Positions 1-8,616 of a DNA stretch of 64,000 bases are shown piece by piece. Numbering within the stretch: the stretch's first letter is position 1; each line of letters opens with the position of its first letter. The notes beneath the pieces were generated by a model that had not been told where the DNA came from, did no database searches, and was given only the letters and a program-made list of their open reading frames with translations. Where the stretch lies: contig NZ_WUEG01000001.1 of NCBI RefSeq assembly GCF_010468565.1, positions 1-64,000 on the forward strand, given 5' to 3'. Source of the DNA: Allomuricauda sp. TY007. GTDB taxonomy: Bacteria > Bacteroidota > Bacteroidia > Flavobacteriales > Flavobacteriaceae. The translations under genes were made by a program, and so were the position numbers.

Positions 1-27
1 CACAGAATAGATATAAAAGGAGAATCA

Positions 28-249
28 ATGAGAAGAAAATTGAAAAATAAAAACTAAGTTTAACCCAAGGATAGATCAAATCTGGGCAGTCCATTTGCCA
101 TGGTCAGTTTCATCCGGCGAAGGTGGGTCAGTTTACCCGGCTTATCCAATCCAAGTATTGGAACTGGTATTGAGCATCCTTCCGGATAGCCAATTGTACT
201 TTATGGACAAATTGGACGAAAAGCTAACTAAACTTGAAAACAAAAAATG
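28..249 (+). pseudogene. possible frameshifted small gene at left edge
   Basis: An ATG at 28 follows an AAAGGAG-like ribosome site but its frame stops after nine codons (TAA 55-57). The +1 frame is open from 44 to a TGA at 247-249 and encodes about 68 residues with protein-like composition, including IDQIWAVHLPWS and VLELVLSILPDSQLYFMD. That frame has no good start codon of its own. Removing one base from the A-run at 49-53 would join the two into one product of about 73 residues. The stop lies 6 bases before the ATG of the next gene, as in an operon. I do not recognise the product. It may be a true frameshift, a sequencing error, or non-coding. Confidence 0.3.
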
Positions 250-254
250 AATCC

Positions 255-611
255 ATGAACCCGAACGAAGAAAAACTAATAAAGGATTTGAGACTTCACT
301 CAAATGACCATTCCCCTACCTTGATTCCCCATCCATGGTTCAAAGACAAGTTCCAACCCACATTCTTTTATCTTGATGGACATGCCGATCTGTTGTTGAC
401 CGTTCGTTCTTTGATATATCTTTCCATGAGGGCAATAAATCCCGATCTTGGTTCGGACGATGTAATGGAGAGGAACGAAGAGGAATTTATCCATCAGGCG
501 ATGACCATAGCCAACCGCTTGATGCCGGTCGGGGAAGAGGCATTGATGGACCATTTGAACCTATTTTTCAGGGAAGAAAAAAAGGCCAAAGAAAGGGGGT
601 TGACACGATAA
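255..611 (+). CDS. hypothetical protein, accessory region
   Basis: This is a soluble protein of about 118 residues starting at ATG 255; an in-frame TTG at 234 would add seven residues but overlaps the upstream frame. It has no signal peptide or membrane segment. The middle (LLLTVRSLIYLSMRAINPD) and the C-terminal part (a Glu-rich helix, then EEKKAKERG) look helical. It follows the possible broken gene at 28-249 by six bases, so the two may be one operon. I do not recognise a family. Its place in the low-GC block left of the tRNA-Asn gene suggests mobile-element origin, which is inference only. Confidence 0.6.
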   Translation: MNPNEEKLIKDLRLHSNDHSPTLIPHPWFKDKFQPTFFYLDGHADLLLTVRSLIYLSMRAINPDLGSDDVMERNEEEFIHQAMTIANRLMPVGEEALMDHLNLFFREEKKAKERGLTR

Positions 612-660
612 TTACAAAAGCAATAATACCTCCAACTAAGCAACTCAATTTTGATTTTTC

Positions 661-843
661 CGTGAAAAACTCTTTGACTTTACTGGGCTGAAAGCATTTT
701 TACGTGAAAAATGGGAATACTCTAAAAGTTTATGCTGGGCTAAAAGTGGAATGAAATCTACATCTAAGGGTTACAATAAATTACCGTTTTTTAGTCAAAA
801 ACCCATTGATTTTACTGGGCTGAAGGCCTTTTTTAGTCAAAAA
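661..843. repeat. two diverged ~49-nt intergenic repeat units
   Basis: Units at about 662-710 and 794-842 share the core TTTACTGGGCTGAA and the same order of short motifs. Each is bracketed by a short direct repeat, GTGAAAAA-type in the first and GTCAAAAA-type in the second. A weaker core (GCTGGGCTAAAAG) lies at 733-745, and the motif TTTTTAGTCAAAA recurs again near 1022-1034. The stretch 612-1090 has no convincing gene, so these repeats and the hairpin element at 917-989 are its only visible content. Confidence 0.55.
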
Positions 844-916
844 TGATGTAAACATCAATAACCACTATTTTTAAAAAACATCCTAAAAATGGGCTTTTCC
901 GAAGGAAAATAAATCA

Positions 917-989
917 ATAGCATCGTGCCTGCGTGCTATCCTCTTGCTTTACATTTTTCTTTTGCATTTACAAAACAAAAAAGAAAGCA
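917..989. repeat. double-hairpin dispersed repeat, copy A
   Basis: Stem 1 is ATAGCA (917-922) paired with TGCTAT (934-939). Stem 2 is formed by CTTTACATTTTTCTTTTGC and the following CAAAACAAAAAAGAAAG, about 947-987. The last 62 bases (928-989) match 2763-2824 closely with no length change. The stem-1 arms differ between copies but remain complementary in both, which argues for a selected structure like REP/BIME elements. Copies A and B bracket the DprA/phosphoribosyltransferase pair. Confidence 0.65.
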
Positions 990-1090
990 TTCCAACTCTG
1001 GAATATCTTACAAAAAATCCCTTTTTAGTCAAAATTGCCATAGATGCCATTAACCTGTAATATTGAATTAAGAATAATTGGTTTAACAAC

Positions 1091-1732
1091 TTAATTGGGC
1101 AAAAAAATGCGGTCTTGCTCCGGATGATAAATCATTTGATTATACGAAGGCCTAACTATTTCGTCTAAGGAAGCTACAAATCCACGAGTTCTCATAGCCG
1201 CAAAAACCAATATTTCTGCGTTTGGATAGATTTCTTTTAATTTCCTAACGCAGGCACACGATGTTCTTCCCAAAGTAAAAACATCGTCAACAATAATTAA
1301 CTTTTGAATAAACGCTTGTGGTGGCGTACACAATAAGCTGTTAAAATGGGTGTTGCAAGAGGGACGACTTTCAGCAGTATAATAATTACTTGATTTTGGG
1401 ACAGGAGCTATTCTTGCAATTAAGTTTTGTACACTTCCACCAAAACCTGAGTTCACAAGGTGCTCTGATAAAATTCTTGTTGGCCAAAGTGCCCCCTCAA
1501 CCATTGGTGTACTTCGAGGTGCTGGAACCAATACTGGATTATCCCTGAACATCTCTGAAATTGGGTGATTCAGGGGTAATTTAGACATATGGTAAATGAG
1601 TCTTTCAATAACTAGGGAATTTCCTGACTTAATATTACCGCATATTCGTTTTGAAAGCTGTGCTTTTTCATTGGTTCCCCTGCTAGCATATTCAAGCATT
1701 GTAGCGAATGGAATCTCAAAAGGCATCCTCAA
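1091..1732 (-). CDS. phosphoribosyltransferase-fold protein paired with DprA core
   Basis: A 213-residue protein with a ComF/PRTase-type PRPP-binding signature, VDDVFTLGRT at residues 148-157, preceded by a hydrophobic strand (LII). An upstream VPAPRS motif at 69-74 also fits a PRTase or ComF fold. It lacks the zinc-ribbon start typical of ComF. Two ATGs (1732 and 1726) are possible and both overlap the end of the upstream DprA-like gene, so translation is probably coupled. The reaction and substrate are unknown. The pairing with a reduced DprA suggests a dedicated nucleotide- or DNA-linked function, perhaps conflict-related, rather than natural transformation. The fold is clear, the role is inferred. 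Confidence 0.8.
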   Translation of the reverse strand: MRMPFEIPFATMLEYASRGTNEKAQLSKRICGNIKSGNSLVIERLIYHMSKLPLNHPISEMFRDNPVLVPAPRSTPMVEGALWPTRILSEHLVNSGFGGSVQNLIARIAPVPKSSNYYTAESRPSCNTHFNSLLCTPPQAFIQKLIIVDDVFTLGRTSCACVRKLKEIYPNAEILVFAAMRTRGFVASLDEIVRPSYNQMIYHPEQDRIFLPN

Positions 1733-2384
1733 ACTTTGAGGTCAAATAAGGGATGTCAGTAAATATCTCATCAACATTATCCCTTGAAAGTACTTGGGCG
1801 CCGTAATCCAACATTTCTTTCGCCCAAGAGATTTCCTTTTCCTTAATAACATTTTCCAAAATATATACTTCCCGCCCTAAACGAAGGGCCTCCCAACCTT
1901 GATGACGAGTTCCACTTTTTTCGGATGCCTCTATTATAATTGTAGCGTCTGATATTAGGGCCATTGTTCTATTACGAATTGGAAAATTCTTTGGTTGAGT
2001 CGGATATCCTTCAGGAAATTGTGAAACGGCTAAATGTTCTTTTTTAATCATTTCCAAGAGATTGACATTCTCTTTTGGATATGAAACATTTAAAGGAGTT
2101 CCCAGAACCGCTATAGTTTGACCCCCAGAATTTATTGCAGTTTGGTGAGCAATAGTATCGATACCTTTTGCCAAACCACTAACGACGATGATGTCATGTT
2201 TTACTAAAGTCGATGAGATTATTCTAGCTCTTTGTAATCCTTCTTTGGTAGCGGCCCTAGAACCTACCACTGAAACCCTTCTCTTTTCATATAACAAATT
2301 TTCATTTCCACCAAAAAATAACTTTTCAGGTAAAAATTTCTTTTCGGCGTCAGTTAATAGTTGAAAATATGTTTCGATGCCCAT
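1716..2384 (-). CDS. DprA/Smf-like Rossmann-core protein
   Basis: A 222-residue protein consisting only of the DprA Rossmann core: VVGSR at 39-43, VVSGLAKGID at 67-76, the conserved FPIRNR at 134-139, and an EASEKSGTRHQG motif at 152-163 corresponding to the EA..SG(S/A) loop. Full DprA is about 360 residues with an N-terminal SAM and a C-terminal winged-helix domain; both are absent. A TTG at 2417 would add 11 residues, but a TAATTTTG -7 box lies on this strand just before it, so ATG 2384 is preferred. It overlaps the downstream PRTase gene by 17 bases. Housekeeping DprA works with RecA in transformation; this short form beside a PRTase is more likely an accessory, possibly defence, protein. 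Confidence 0.85.
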   Translation of the reverse strand: MGIETYFQLLTDAEKKFLPEKLFFGGNENLLYEKRRVSVVGSRAATKEGLQRARIISSTLVKHDIIVVSGLAKGIDTIAHQTAINSGGQTIAVLGTPLNVSYPKENVNLLEMIKKEHLAVSQFPEGYPTQPKNFPIRNRTMALISDATIIIEASEKSGTRHQGWEALRLGREVYILENVIKEKEISWAKEMLDYGAQVLSRDNVDEIFTDIPYLTSKFEDAF

Positions 2385-2616
2385 GGGAAGAGTCTGTATT
2401 GGTACAACAATGTACAAAATTAAAGTAAAATATATTGCCTGAACCCTAGATCGCGTTAAATCAGATTTGCGTAAATAAGGTATAAAACCAAGTAAATAAC
2501 CCGATCCTTATTCAGGCCTAATAAAAGAATAGCTGAAAAAATGGCTAAAACTATATATCCCATTCCTAGACTAGGATTAATTTATCAAAAGAAAAAAATT
2601 CTTTGTTTATTTATAG

Positions 2617-2670
2617 TTTGCCGCAAATCCATGCCTGTTTACGGGGGGTTCGGGGGCATTTGCCGCAAAT
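2617..2670. repeat. paired TTTGCCGCAAAT palindromes
   Basis: The near-perfect palindrome TTTGCCGCAAAT occurs at 2617-2628 and 2659-2670. The 30-base spacer contains runs of G (GGGGGGTTCGGGGG). The rest of 2385-2752 is A+T-rich and shows no gene. Confidence 0.5.
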
Positions 2671-2752
2671 TTGACTCCCTAAACGTACTTTTTTAAAAGT
2701 AATTTTAAGGTAAGGTACTGTTTTATAGTAGGTTACTTTAGTGTTTATCCAT

Positions 2753-2824
2753 GCAACACCGGCCTGCCGTGTTGCCCTCTTGCTTTACATTTTTCTTTTG
2801 CGAAGCAAAACAAAAAAGAAAGCA
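2753..2824. repeat. double-hairpin dispersed repeat, copy B
   Basis: Stem 1 is GCAACAC (2753-2759) paired with GTGTTGC (2769-2775). Stem 2 is CTTTACATTTTTCTTTTGC with the following GCAAAACAAAAAAGAAAG. Positions 2763-2824 match 928-989 at most sites. Compensatory differences in stem 1 keep the pairing in both copies. A 69-codon open frame through this element is rejected as coding. Confidence 0.65.
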
Positions 2825-3216
2825 ATCAAGTTTAGAAACCAAATCATCCATTCGATAAAATTATTAAACCTTTTACGGAATTCCACATTTTCCAGTTTAT
2901 TAAAAATTCTTACATTTAACACAATCCCCTCAAATTTACTGATAGCCTAGTAAAACTATGCTTTATTAAAACCTTAAGCATAGTCAATCAAATGGGTAAT
3001 ATATGCCGATAAAACCTCTTCATAAACAAGTTAGATTAAAAATTGAAAACCACAGTATAACCCTTTTGCTTTACCCCTTATCCATAGTAAATCTGAAAGC
3101 CTTCCAGAAACAAAGTAATTATATGCAGGAAAATATACTTAACTTGTGTACTATCCCCCTATCATGTAAGTTTTTCAACTTTAAAAAACAGTCAATTGTA
3201 TTAGAATAAATTGGGC
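2825..3216. other. A+T-rich intergenic region before the large helicase gene
   Basis: I see no convincing gene here. An open frame at 3003-3209 has atypical composition and no recognisable motif. No clear TAnnTTTG promoter box was found close to the helicase start. Confidence 0.5.
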
Positions 3217-6200
3217 ATGATGAAAAAGAACAAATACTTACAGATATTTAATTATCTAAAAGAGTTCTCGAAACTTAGAAGTAACCCTGTCCGCGACATT
3301 GAAGCTCAAGAAACACAATATCCTGAGAAATTTTGGCTGAACGACATTCCCGAAAATGAGCTTTTTGAAAATATTATCAGGCCTGACTTCAATGAAGACA
3401 ACGACTATTGGTTGAAAGTAAGAAAGCCTAAAGTACCCGTGAAACCACAATTTGCCAAGCTTACAGAAAACTTGGAAAAATGGATTGATAAGCCAACATT
3501 ATTAAATGAAGAAGATGAACCCAAGTTAAAGGAAGCACTTGAAATTAATGGAGAAACTCTTTCAATTGAAGATTTTCCAGAACTTGAAAAAGAATTACAG
3601 CAATACATTGACAAAAAATGGATTGATGACCTGATAGAATATAACGAGAAAATTGAAGTTTACAGAATTGAACACGAGAAGTATGAGAAACTAAATGCTG
3701 TTTACAAACAGCTTTTCCGAATATTCAACAAGACCCAGCAATTTGGAGAAGAGTACGAGTTAGTTGTTGGTGTTGGGCTATTGAACTTTAAAGAGAATGA
3801 TGAACGTCCGAAGATTTTCAGACATATTTTAACCCAAAGAGTCGATATTAATTTCGAGTATTCTCAAAAAGACTCACAAATTTTCGTTTCGCCAAACTTA
3901 GAATCTGCACCCCAAATTGAAACTGATTCCATCCTTGATTTATTTGACCAGTTCGATTCGCAAAACATAATAGATGCTGAAAAGGCGGTAGAGAACTACA
4001 TTAATGAAAAAAATATTGAAACAATTTTCAGCAATACAGAAGATGCCCTACAAATGTTTGCAGAAAGGGTTTCTCCTGATGGTAGCTATAACCATTTAAT
4101 TGAAAAGCCAAATAGAACAGCTTCAAAACCAAATATCACTTTTTCCCCAGCTCTCTTACTTAGAAAAAGAAATACTCGAAGCTTTACCGCCCTATATGAG
4201 AAAATCTTAGAGAATATCGAAAATGGTAAAGATAGTCTTGAAATTCCGACAATTAATGACCTTATAGGAATCCATCCAAATATTGAAGATGATAATTCTC
4301 TCTCAGATAACTCATTTAATAGCTCACAGATTGAACCAATATTTTTTCCGAAGGAATACAATGACGAACAATTAGAGATAGTTGAAAAAGCCAAAAGAAA
4401 TAATAAGGTTCTAGTTCAAGGCCCTCCAGGTACAGGAAAGTCCCACACTATTGCCAATTTAATTTGTCACTTGCTCGCAAACGGTAAAAAGGTATTAATT
4501 ACCGCTTATACAAAGAGAGCATTGGAAGTTCTAAAAGATAAGCTTCCACCTGAATTTCAGGATTTGGCAGTAAACCTTTTGAGCGGGGATTCATCTTCCA
4601 TCCAAGACTTACAATCAAGTGTCAATGCCATAAATGATGAATTATCAAGAGCCAATCTAACTCAATATCAATCACAAATTGATGGGTATGAAAATGAATT
4701 AAAGAAGACGAGAGAATCAATTGCTGAAACCTCAAACAGTCTTGTCAACATTAAGGAGAAAGCAACACGAAAACAGGAGATTAACGAAAAATACAAAGGA
4801 ACTTTAACTGAAATTGCTGAGAATCTTGAAATAGATACACCATTATTCGAATGGTACGAAGACGATTTCAGTAATATCGAAAATAATGAGTTGCTTTCAC
4901 GTCTAACCGAATTCATTCAACTGCATGGAAATTACAAGCAAATTGCGACAGATGAATTTGATTTTGAAATCCCTAATCCCAATGAATTACTTACTACTGA
5001 CCAGTTAAAGGAATATTCAAGACTTATTGACAAGCTTGCCAAAGGCTCATTTCCAAAAGATGACAACCTGAAAATTTCATGTTCAGATTTTGAGCAACTT
5101 TTTCAACACCTACATAACCTTCAAAAATTTTACAACGAAGTAGATAAATTCCAGATTGACTTCACTTCTTCTGTTATAGAATCCTTCTTGAAAGGCAGAA
5201 ATCAGGAATGGTTGCAAATATTGAACCAGTCAAAGTCGCTGCTCGAAAAGTTCGAAAAGCATGATTTACGGCAGGTTGATAAGGATATTGAAGTCTCTTA
5301 TCCTCAGGACAAAAGTTTAAAGCAGCTTAAAAATGATGCTCAAGTACTTCTTGAATATTTAAATGAAGGTAATCCGTTAACAGGATTTACTTTTTCAATT
5401 AAAAAGCCCTTTCTACCAAGAGAAATAAAAGAACGACTATATTTTATTGAATCGGTTCGTGTCAATGGAAGTCCTTGCGATACTATTGAGGAATATGAAA
5501 CTGTATTGAAGGATATTTCCTTTCAACAAGACTTCATAGAGCTTGCGGAAATTTGGAAAAAGGAAGTTCCAAAAGGGAACTTACTGTTCAATAAGTATTC
5601 CTTTTTTAAGCAAATCCAAGATGAGGTTTCACGCCTTACTAAGTTAATTGAGGAAGCAAAAGTATTGGAATCGGCTATTAAATCCAGTAGCAGTTTGCAG
5701 ATAAAACTCTTTGATAAAGAAGACCTAAAGTTGTCTATTCTCAAAGCGGAGTATAGCAAATTAAAAGAGCGAATTTCGGAGATTGAAGAGCTAATTAATC
5801 AATCTACTGCATATCTGAATAAGTATGTTCCAAAAGGCTACCACCCAATTAAGGAAAATATAATTGAAGCATACAACAACCTTGACCTTCACGCATATGA
5901 AGAATTACTGAACAGAATTGAAAAGTTAGCCTATGGAAAAGAGAATTTCCTGAATTTCAAAAATTTACGTTCTGAGCTTTATTCTAAGATTCCATCCACA
6001 ACACAATTGGTAGAAGACAATTCCTTTTCAGCTAAGGATGTAGAAAATTTAAAACAAGCAATCTTTTTCAGAAATGCGCAACATCAACTTGAAAAGCTGA
6101 TGGATATTAATTATGAAAATCAACTTATTCAAAGCCTATCTGAATTAGAAAGGAAAGAAAGAAAACTAACTGCAAAGCTCGCTTCAAAAAAAGCATGGTA

Positions 6201-8616
6201 TAAAGTTGTTGAAGGTCTGCAGCAAAACCGCTCTTTGAGACAGCATTTAGATGCTTGGGTAATGGCAGTAAAGAAGATTGGTAAGACGGGAAAAGGCAAA
6301 AGGGCAATGAAGTTTCGAAAGATTGCTCAACAAGAAATGGAACATTGCAAAGATTCTGTTCCATGTTGGATAATGCCGTTGTATAAGGTTGCTGAAACGA
6401 TTCAGCCAGAACAAGAAATGTACGACTATGTAATTATTGATGAGGCCAGTCAACTTGGCCCTGATGCTATCTTCCTACTCTACATTACAAAGAATATTAT
6501 CATCGTTGGAGATGACAAGCAGACTTCACCTGAATATGTTGGTGTTGACGCAAATACAATGACGCCTCACATTAAGCGTCACCTAAATGGAATCCCATTC
6601 TCAGATTATTACGGGACAGAGTTCAGCTTTTTCGACCATGCTAAATTTTTCTGTGATGGAGTTACCGTTCTTCGGGAACATTTCAGGTGTATGCCTGAAA
6701 TCATTGAGTTCTCAAATCGTCATTTTTATGCTCCTGATGGAAAAGGACTTTACCCACTTAAGCAATACTCAGAAAATCGGCTTGAACCATTAACAACTGT
6801 GTTTTGCTCAAATGGATACACAGAAGGTAGAGGCGCAAGAATAATAAACGAGCCAGAGGCAAATCACATTGCTGAAACAGTCGGAAAGTTAGTCGAAGAC
6901 GCTAACTACAATGGAAAGACAATTGGAGTTATTACTCTACAAGGAAATCAACAAGCAAGTTTGATTGAAAACCTCCTTCTGAAAAGAATTGGAGAAAAGG
7001 AATTTCACAAACGCAAGATTGTCTGTGGAAACTCATCCTCTTTCCAAGGTGATGAAAGAGATATTATCCTTTTGAGCCTAGTTACTGCTCACAATCACAA
7101 CAGGTCGGCACTTGTGAAACCAGAAGACGAAAGACGGTTCAACGTTGCAGTAAGTCGTGCCAAAGAGCAGATTTATTTATTCCATTCTGTTCAGTTGGAC
7201 GATTTGAGTAATACAAATGATTTACGTTACAAACTATTAGATCATTTCAAAAATTACAACACCTATCAACCAATTTTCAACACGCCAATAGAAAGGCAAA
7301 TGGGAACACAACCTGAACCTTTCGACAGTTGGTTTGAAGTTGACGTTTACAATGATATTGTGAGAAAGCGACTTAGCATTATTCCTCAATACGAAGTGGC
7401 GAAAGGTCGATACAAGATTGATATGGTTGCTCTGCTACCTGATGGAACTAAAATAGCTATAGAATGTGATGGTGATAAATGGCATGGTCCCGAACAGCAT
7501 CAAAATGACATAATGCGCCAAAAAGTACTTGAGAGATGCGGTTGGCAGTTCTTTAGAGTTCGTGGTTATGAGTATTACAGCAACAGAGAGAAAGCATTAG
7601 AACCACTTTGGAACATGATTCCTGTATTTGAAGAAAAAGAGATAGAATCCATATCAGATAATGGGTATCAGGAATCTAATACTCAACAGGAAAAAGAAGC
7701 AAGAACGGGTGATTCATTAGATGTGCAAAATTCAGATTTGGTCATTGATAAATATGATGAAGAAACTCCTGAAGAACAATTTGAGCAAGTTGATTCAAGA
7801 CCAAGAACAGAACAAATACTTCGATACTTCAACCTATTTAAATCAGGGACATATATTCTGACAGATAAAGAGCCATTGGAAGCTGATTATGTAATTCCGA
7901 TACAAGAAATTTACAAGACAGGTTTTCTTCTACAATGCTATAAATCAGGCCATGTCAATAAAGTCCATATTCCAATACTTCTTTCAAGGAGAATTGGGAA
8001 AGAATATATGAATGGATTGAATAAAGATGGGGAATTGGTGCATATCGAAGCTGTTGAAACTGAAAAAATCATTGGCATTTACTTCAATGAGAATGGCCGT
8101 AGAAAATTCAAAGCACATTTGACCGAAAATATTTCGACACGGGAGCAACTTCACTTGCAAGGCTACAAAGTCATTTACAATGATTTTGACCAAATAGAAT
8201 ATAATTTCTTTCCCCTTGATATCTATGATGACATCAGTCGATTAGTATTCCAAAGTTTTACCGCTAATGGAAAGCCAGTGGACAACAATTACTACGAATC
8301 TGAATGGTCAGTTATCAAAAGCCATTCTGAAATAGTCCTAGAAGTGGTAGAACAAAGAGTAGATTACATTCCAAACTCTCTATTTGAGAACAAGGTCGAA
8401 CTAAATAGCACTGTAAAAATTAAATTCCTTAGTAATGAGAAGGAATTAAATGTGAAATTGGTAGACTATCAAACCAATGGTGCTGAAATCATTAATGGAG
8501 TGCAAATCGTAAATATTACGAAGCCGTTGGCTGTTTCAATAAAAGGTAGAAGAATTGGAGACAGGGTAACAATAGGCGACACAAAAAGTAAAGTTGAAAT
8601 AATTGACATACTATAA
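3217..8616 (+). CDS. SF1 (UPF1-like) helicase / Vsr-MTES-like nuclease / GreA-B C-domain-like fusion
   Basis: A protein of about 1799 residues (numbers below count from the TTG at 3211; ATG 3217 is the better start). The N-terminal 390 residues are unassigned. Walker A GPPGTGKS is at 404-411. A helical, partly coiled-coil insert of about 600 residues separates it from DEAS (1077-1080), GDDKQ (1100-1104), REHFRC (1155-1160), QGDERD (1279-1284) and VAVSRAK (1312-1318), which are SF1B motifs II to VI. A PD-(D/E)XK fold nuclease of the Vsr/DUF559/MTES type follows, with D1404, E1418-C-D1420 and H1425, and all core residues are present. After an acidic linker (about 1500-1560) comes a beta-rich region. 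The last 80 residues (1722-1801) match the GreA/GreB C-terminal domain pattern, including PLAVSIKGRRIGDRVTI. It stands alone in the low-GC block near a tRNA. A nucleic-acid-targeting defence role is likely but inferred. Confidence 0.9.
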   Translation: MMKKNKYLQIFNYLKEFSKLRSNPVRDIEAQETQYPEKFWLNDIPENELFENIIRPDFNEDNDYWLKVRKPKVPVKPQFAKLTENLEKWIDKPTLLNEEDEPKLKEALEINGETLSIEDFPELEKELQQYIDKKWIDDLIEYNEKIEVYRIEHEKYEKLNAVYKQLFRIFNKTQQFGEEYELVVGVGLLNFKENDERPKIFRHILTQRVDINFEYSQKDSQIFVSPNLESAPQIETDSILDLFDQFDSQNIIDAEKAVENYINEKNIETIFSNTEDALQMFAERVSPDGSYNHLIEKPNRTASKPNITFSPALLLRKRNTRSFTALYEKILENIENGKDSLEIPTINDLIGIHPNIEDDNSLSDNSFNSSQIEPIFFPKEYNDEQLEIVEKAKRNNKVLVQGPPGTGKSHTIANLICHLLANGKKVLITAYTKRALEVLKDKLPPEFQDLAVNLLSGDSSSIQDLQSSVNAINDELSRANLTQYQSQIDGYENELKKTRESIAETSNSLVNIKEKATRKQEINEKYKGTLTEIAENLEIDTPLFEWYEDDFSNIENNELLSRLTEFIQLHGNYKQIATDEFDFEIPNPNELLTTDQLKEYSRLIDKLAKGSFPKDDNLKISCSDFEQLFQHLHNLQKFYNEVDKFQIDFTSSVIESFLKGRNQEWLQILNQSKSLLEKFEKHDLRQVDKDIEVSYPQDKSLKQLKNDAQVLLEYLNEGNPLTGFTFSIKKPFLPREIKERLYFIESVRVNGSPCDTIEEYETVLKDISFQQDFIELAEIWKKEVPKGNLLFNKYSFFKQIQDEVSRLTKLIEEAKVLESAIKSSSSLQIKLFDKEDLKLSILKAEYSKLKERISEIEELINQSTAYLNKYVPKGYHPIKENIIEAYNNLDLHAYEELLNRIEKLAYGKENFLNFKNLRSELYSKIPSTTQLVEDNSFSAKDVENLKQAIFFRNAQHQLEKLMDINYENQLIQSLSELERKERKLTAKLASKKAWYKVVEGLQQNRSLRQHLDAWVMAVKKIGKTGKGKRAMKFRKIAQQEMEHCKDSVPCWIMPLYKVAETIQPEQEMYDYVIIDEASQLGPDAIFLLYITKNIIIVGDDKQTSPEYVGVDANTMTPHIKRHLNGIPFSDYYGTEFSFFDHAKFFCDGVTVLREHFRCMPEIIEFSNRHFYAPDGKGLYPLKQYSENRLEPLTTVFCSNGYTEGRGARIINEPEANHIAETVGKLVEDANYNGKTIGVITLQGNQQASLIENLLLKRIGEKEFHKRKIVCGNSSSFQGDERDIILLSLVTAHNHNRSALVKPEDERRFNVAVSRAKEQIYLFHSVQLDDLSNTNDLRYKLLDHFKNYNTYQPIFNTPIERQMGTQPEPFDSWFEVDVYNDIVRKRLSIIPQYEVAKGRYKIDMVALLPDGTKIAIECDGDKWHGPEQHQNDIMRQKVLERCGWQFFRVRGYEYYSNREKALEPLWNMIPVFEEKEIESISDNGYQESNTQQEKEARTGDSLDVQNSDLVIDKYDEETPEEQFEQVDSRPRTEQILRYFNLFKSGTYILTDKEPLEADYVIPIQEIYKTGFLLQCYKSGHVNKVHIPILLSRRIGKEYMNGLNKDGELVHIEAVETEKIIGIYFNENGRRKFKAHLTENISTREQLHLQGYKVIYNDFDQIEYNFFPLDIYDDISRLVFQSFTANGKPVDNNYYESEWSVIKSHSEIVLEVVEQRVDYIPNSLFENKVELNSTVKIKFLSNEKELNVKLVDYQTNGAEIINGVQIVNITKPLAVSIKGRRIGDRVTIGDTKSKVEIIDIL

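Noticed and set aside
661..1034. CRISPR array
   Set aside because: Only two diverged units with irregular spacing are present, there are no regular spacers and no cas genes are in the window.
1716..2384. DprA-like gene as a truncated pseudogene
   Set aside because: The Rossmann core is complete with all motifs, and the gene overlaps the PRTase gene in an orderly way, so a compact functional form is more likely.
2741..2950. 69-codon open frame between the DprA-like gene and the helicase
   Set aside because: It runs through the double-hairpin repeat copy B and its composition reflects the repeat, with no plausible ribosome site or domain.
3003..3209. 68-codon open frame directly before the helicase gene
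   Set aside because: No motif, atypical composition in A+T-rich DNA and no promoter. It could still be a leader peptide, but nothing supports it.
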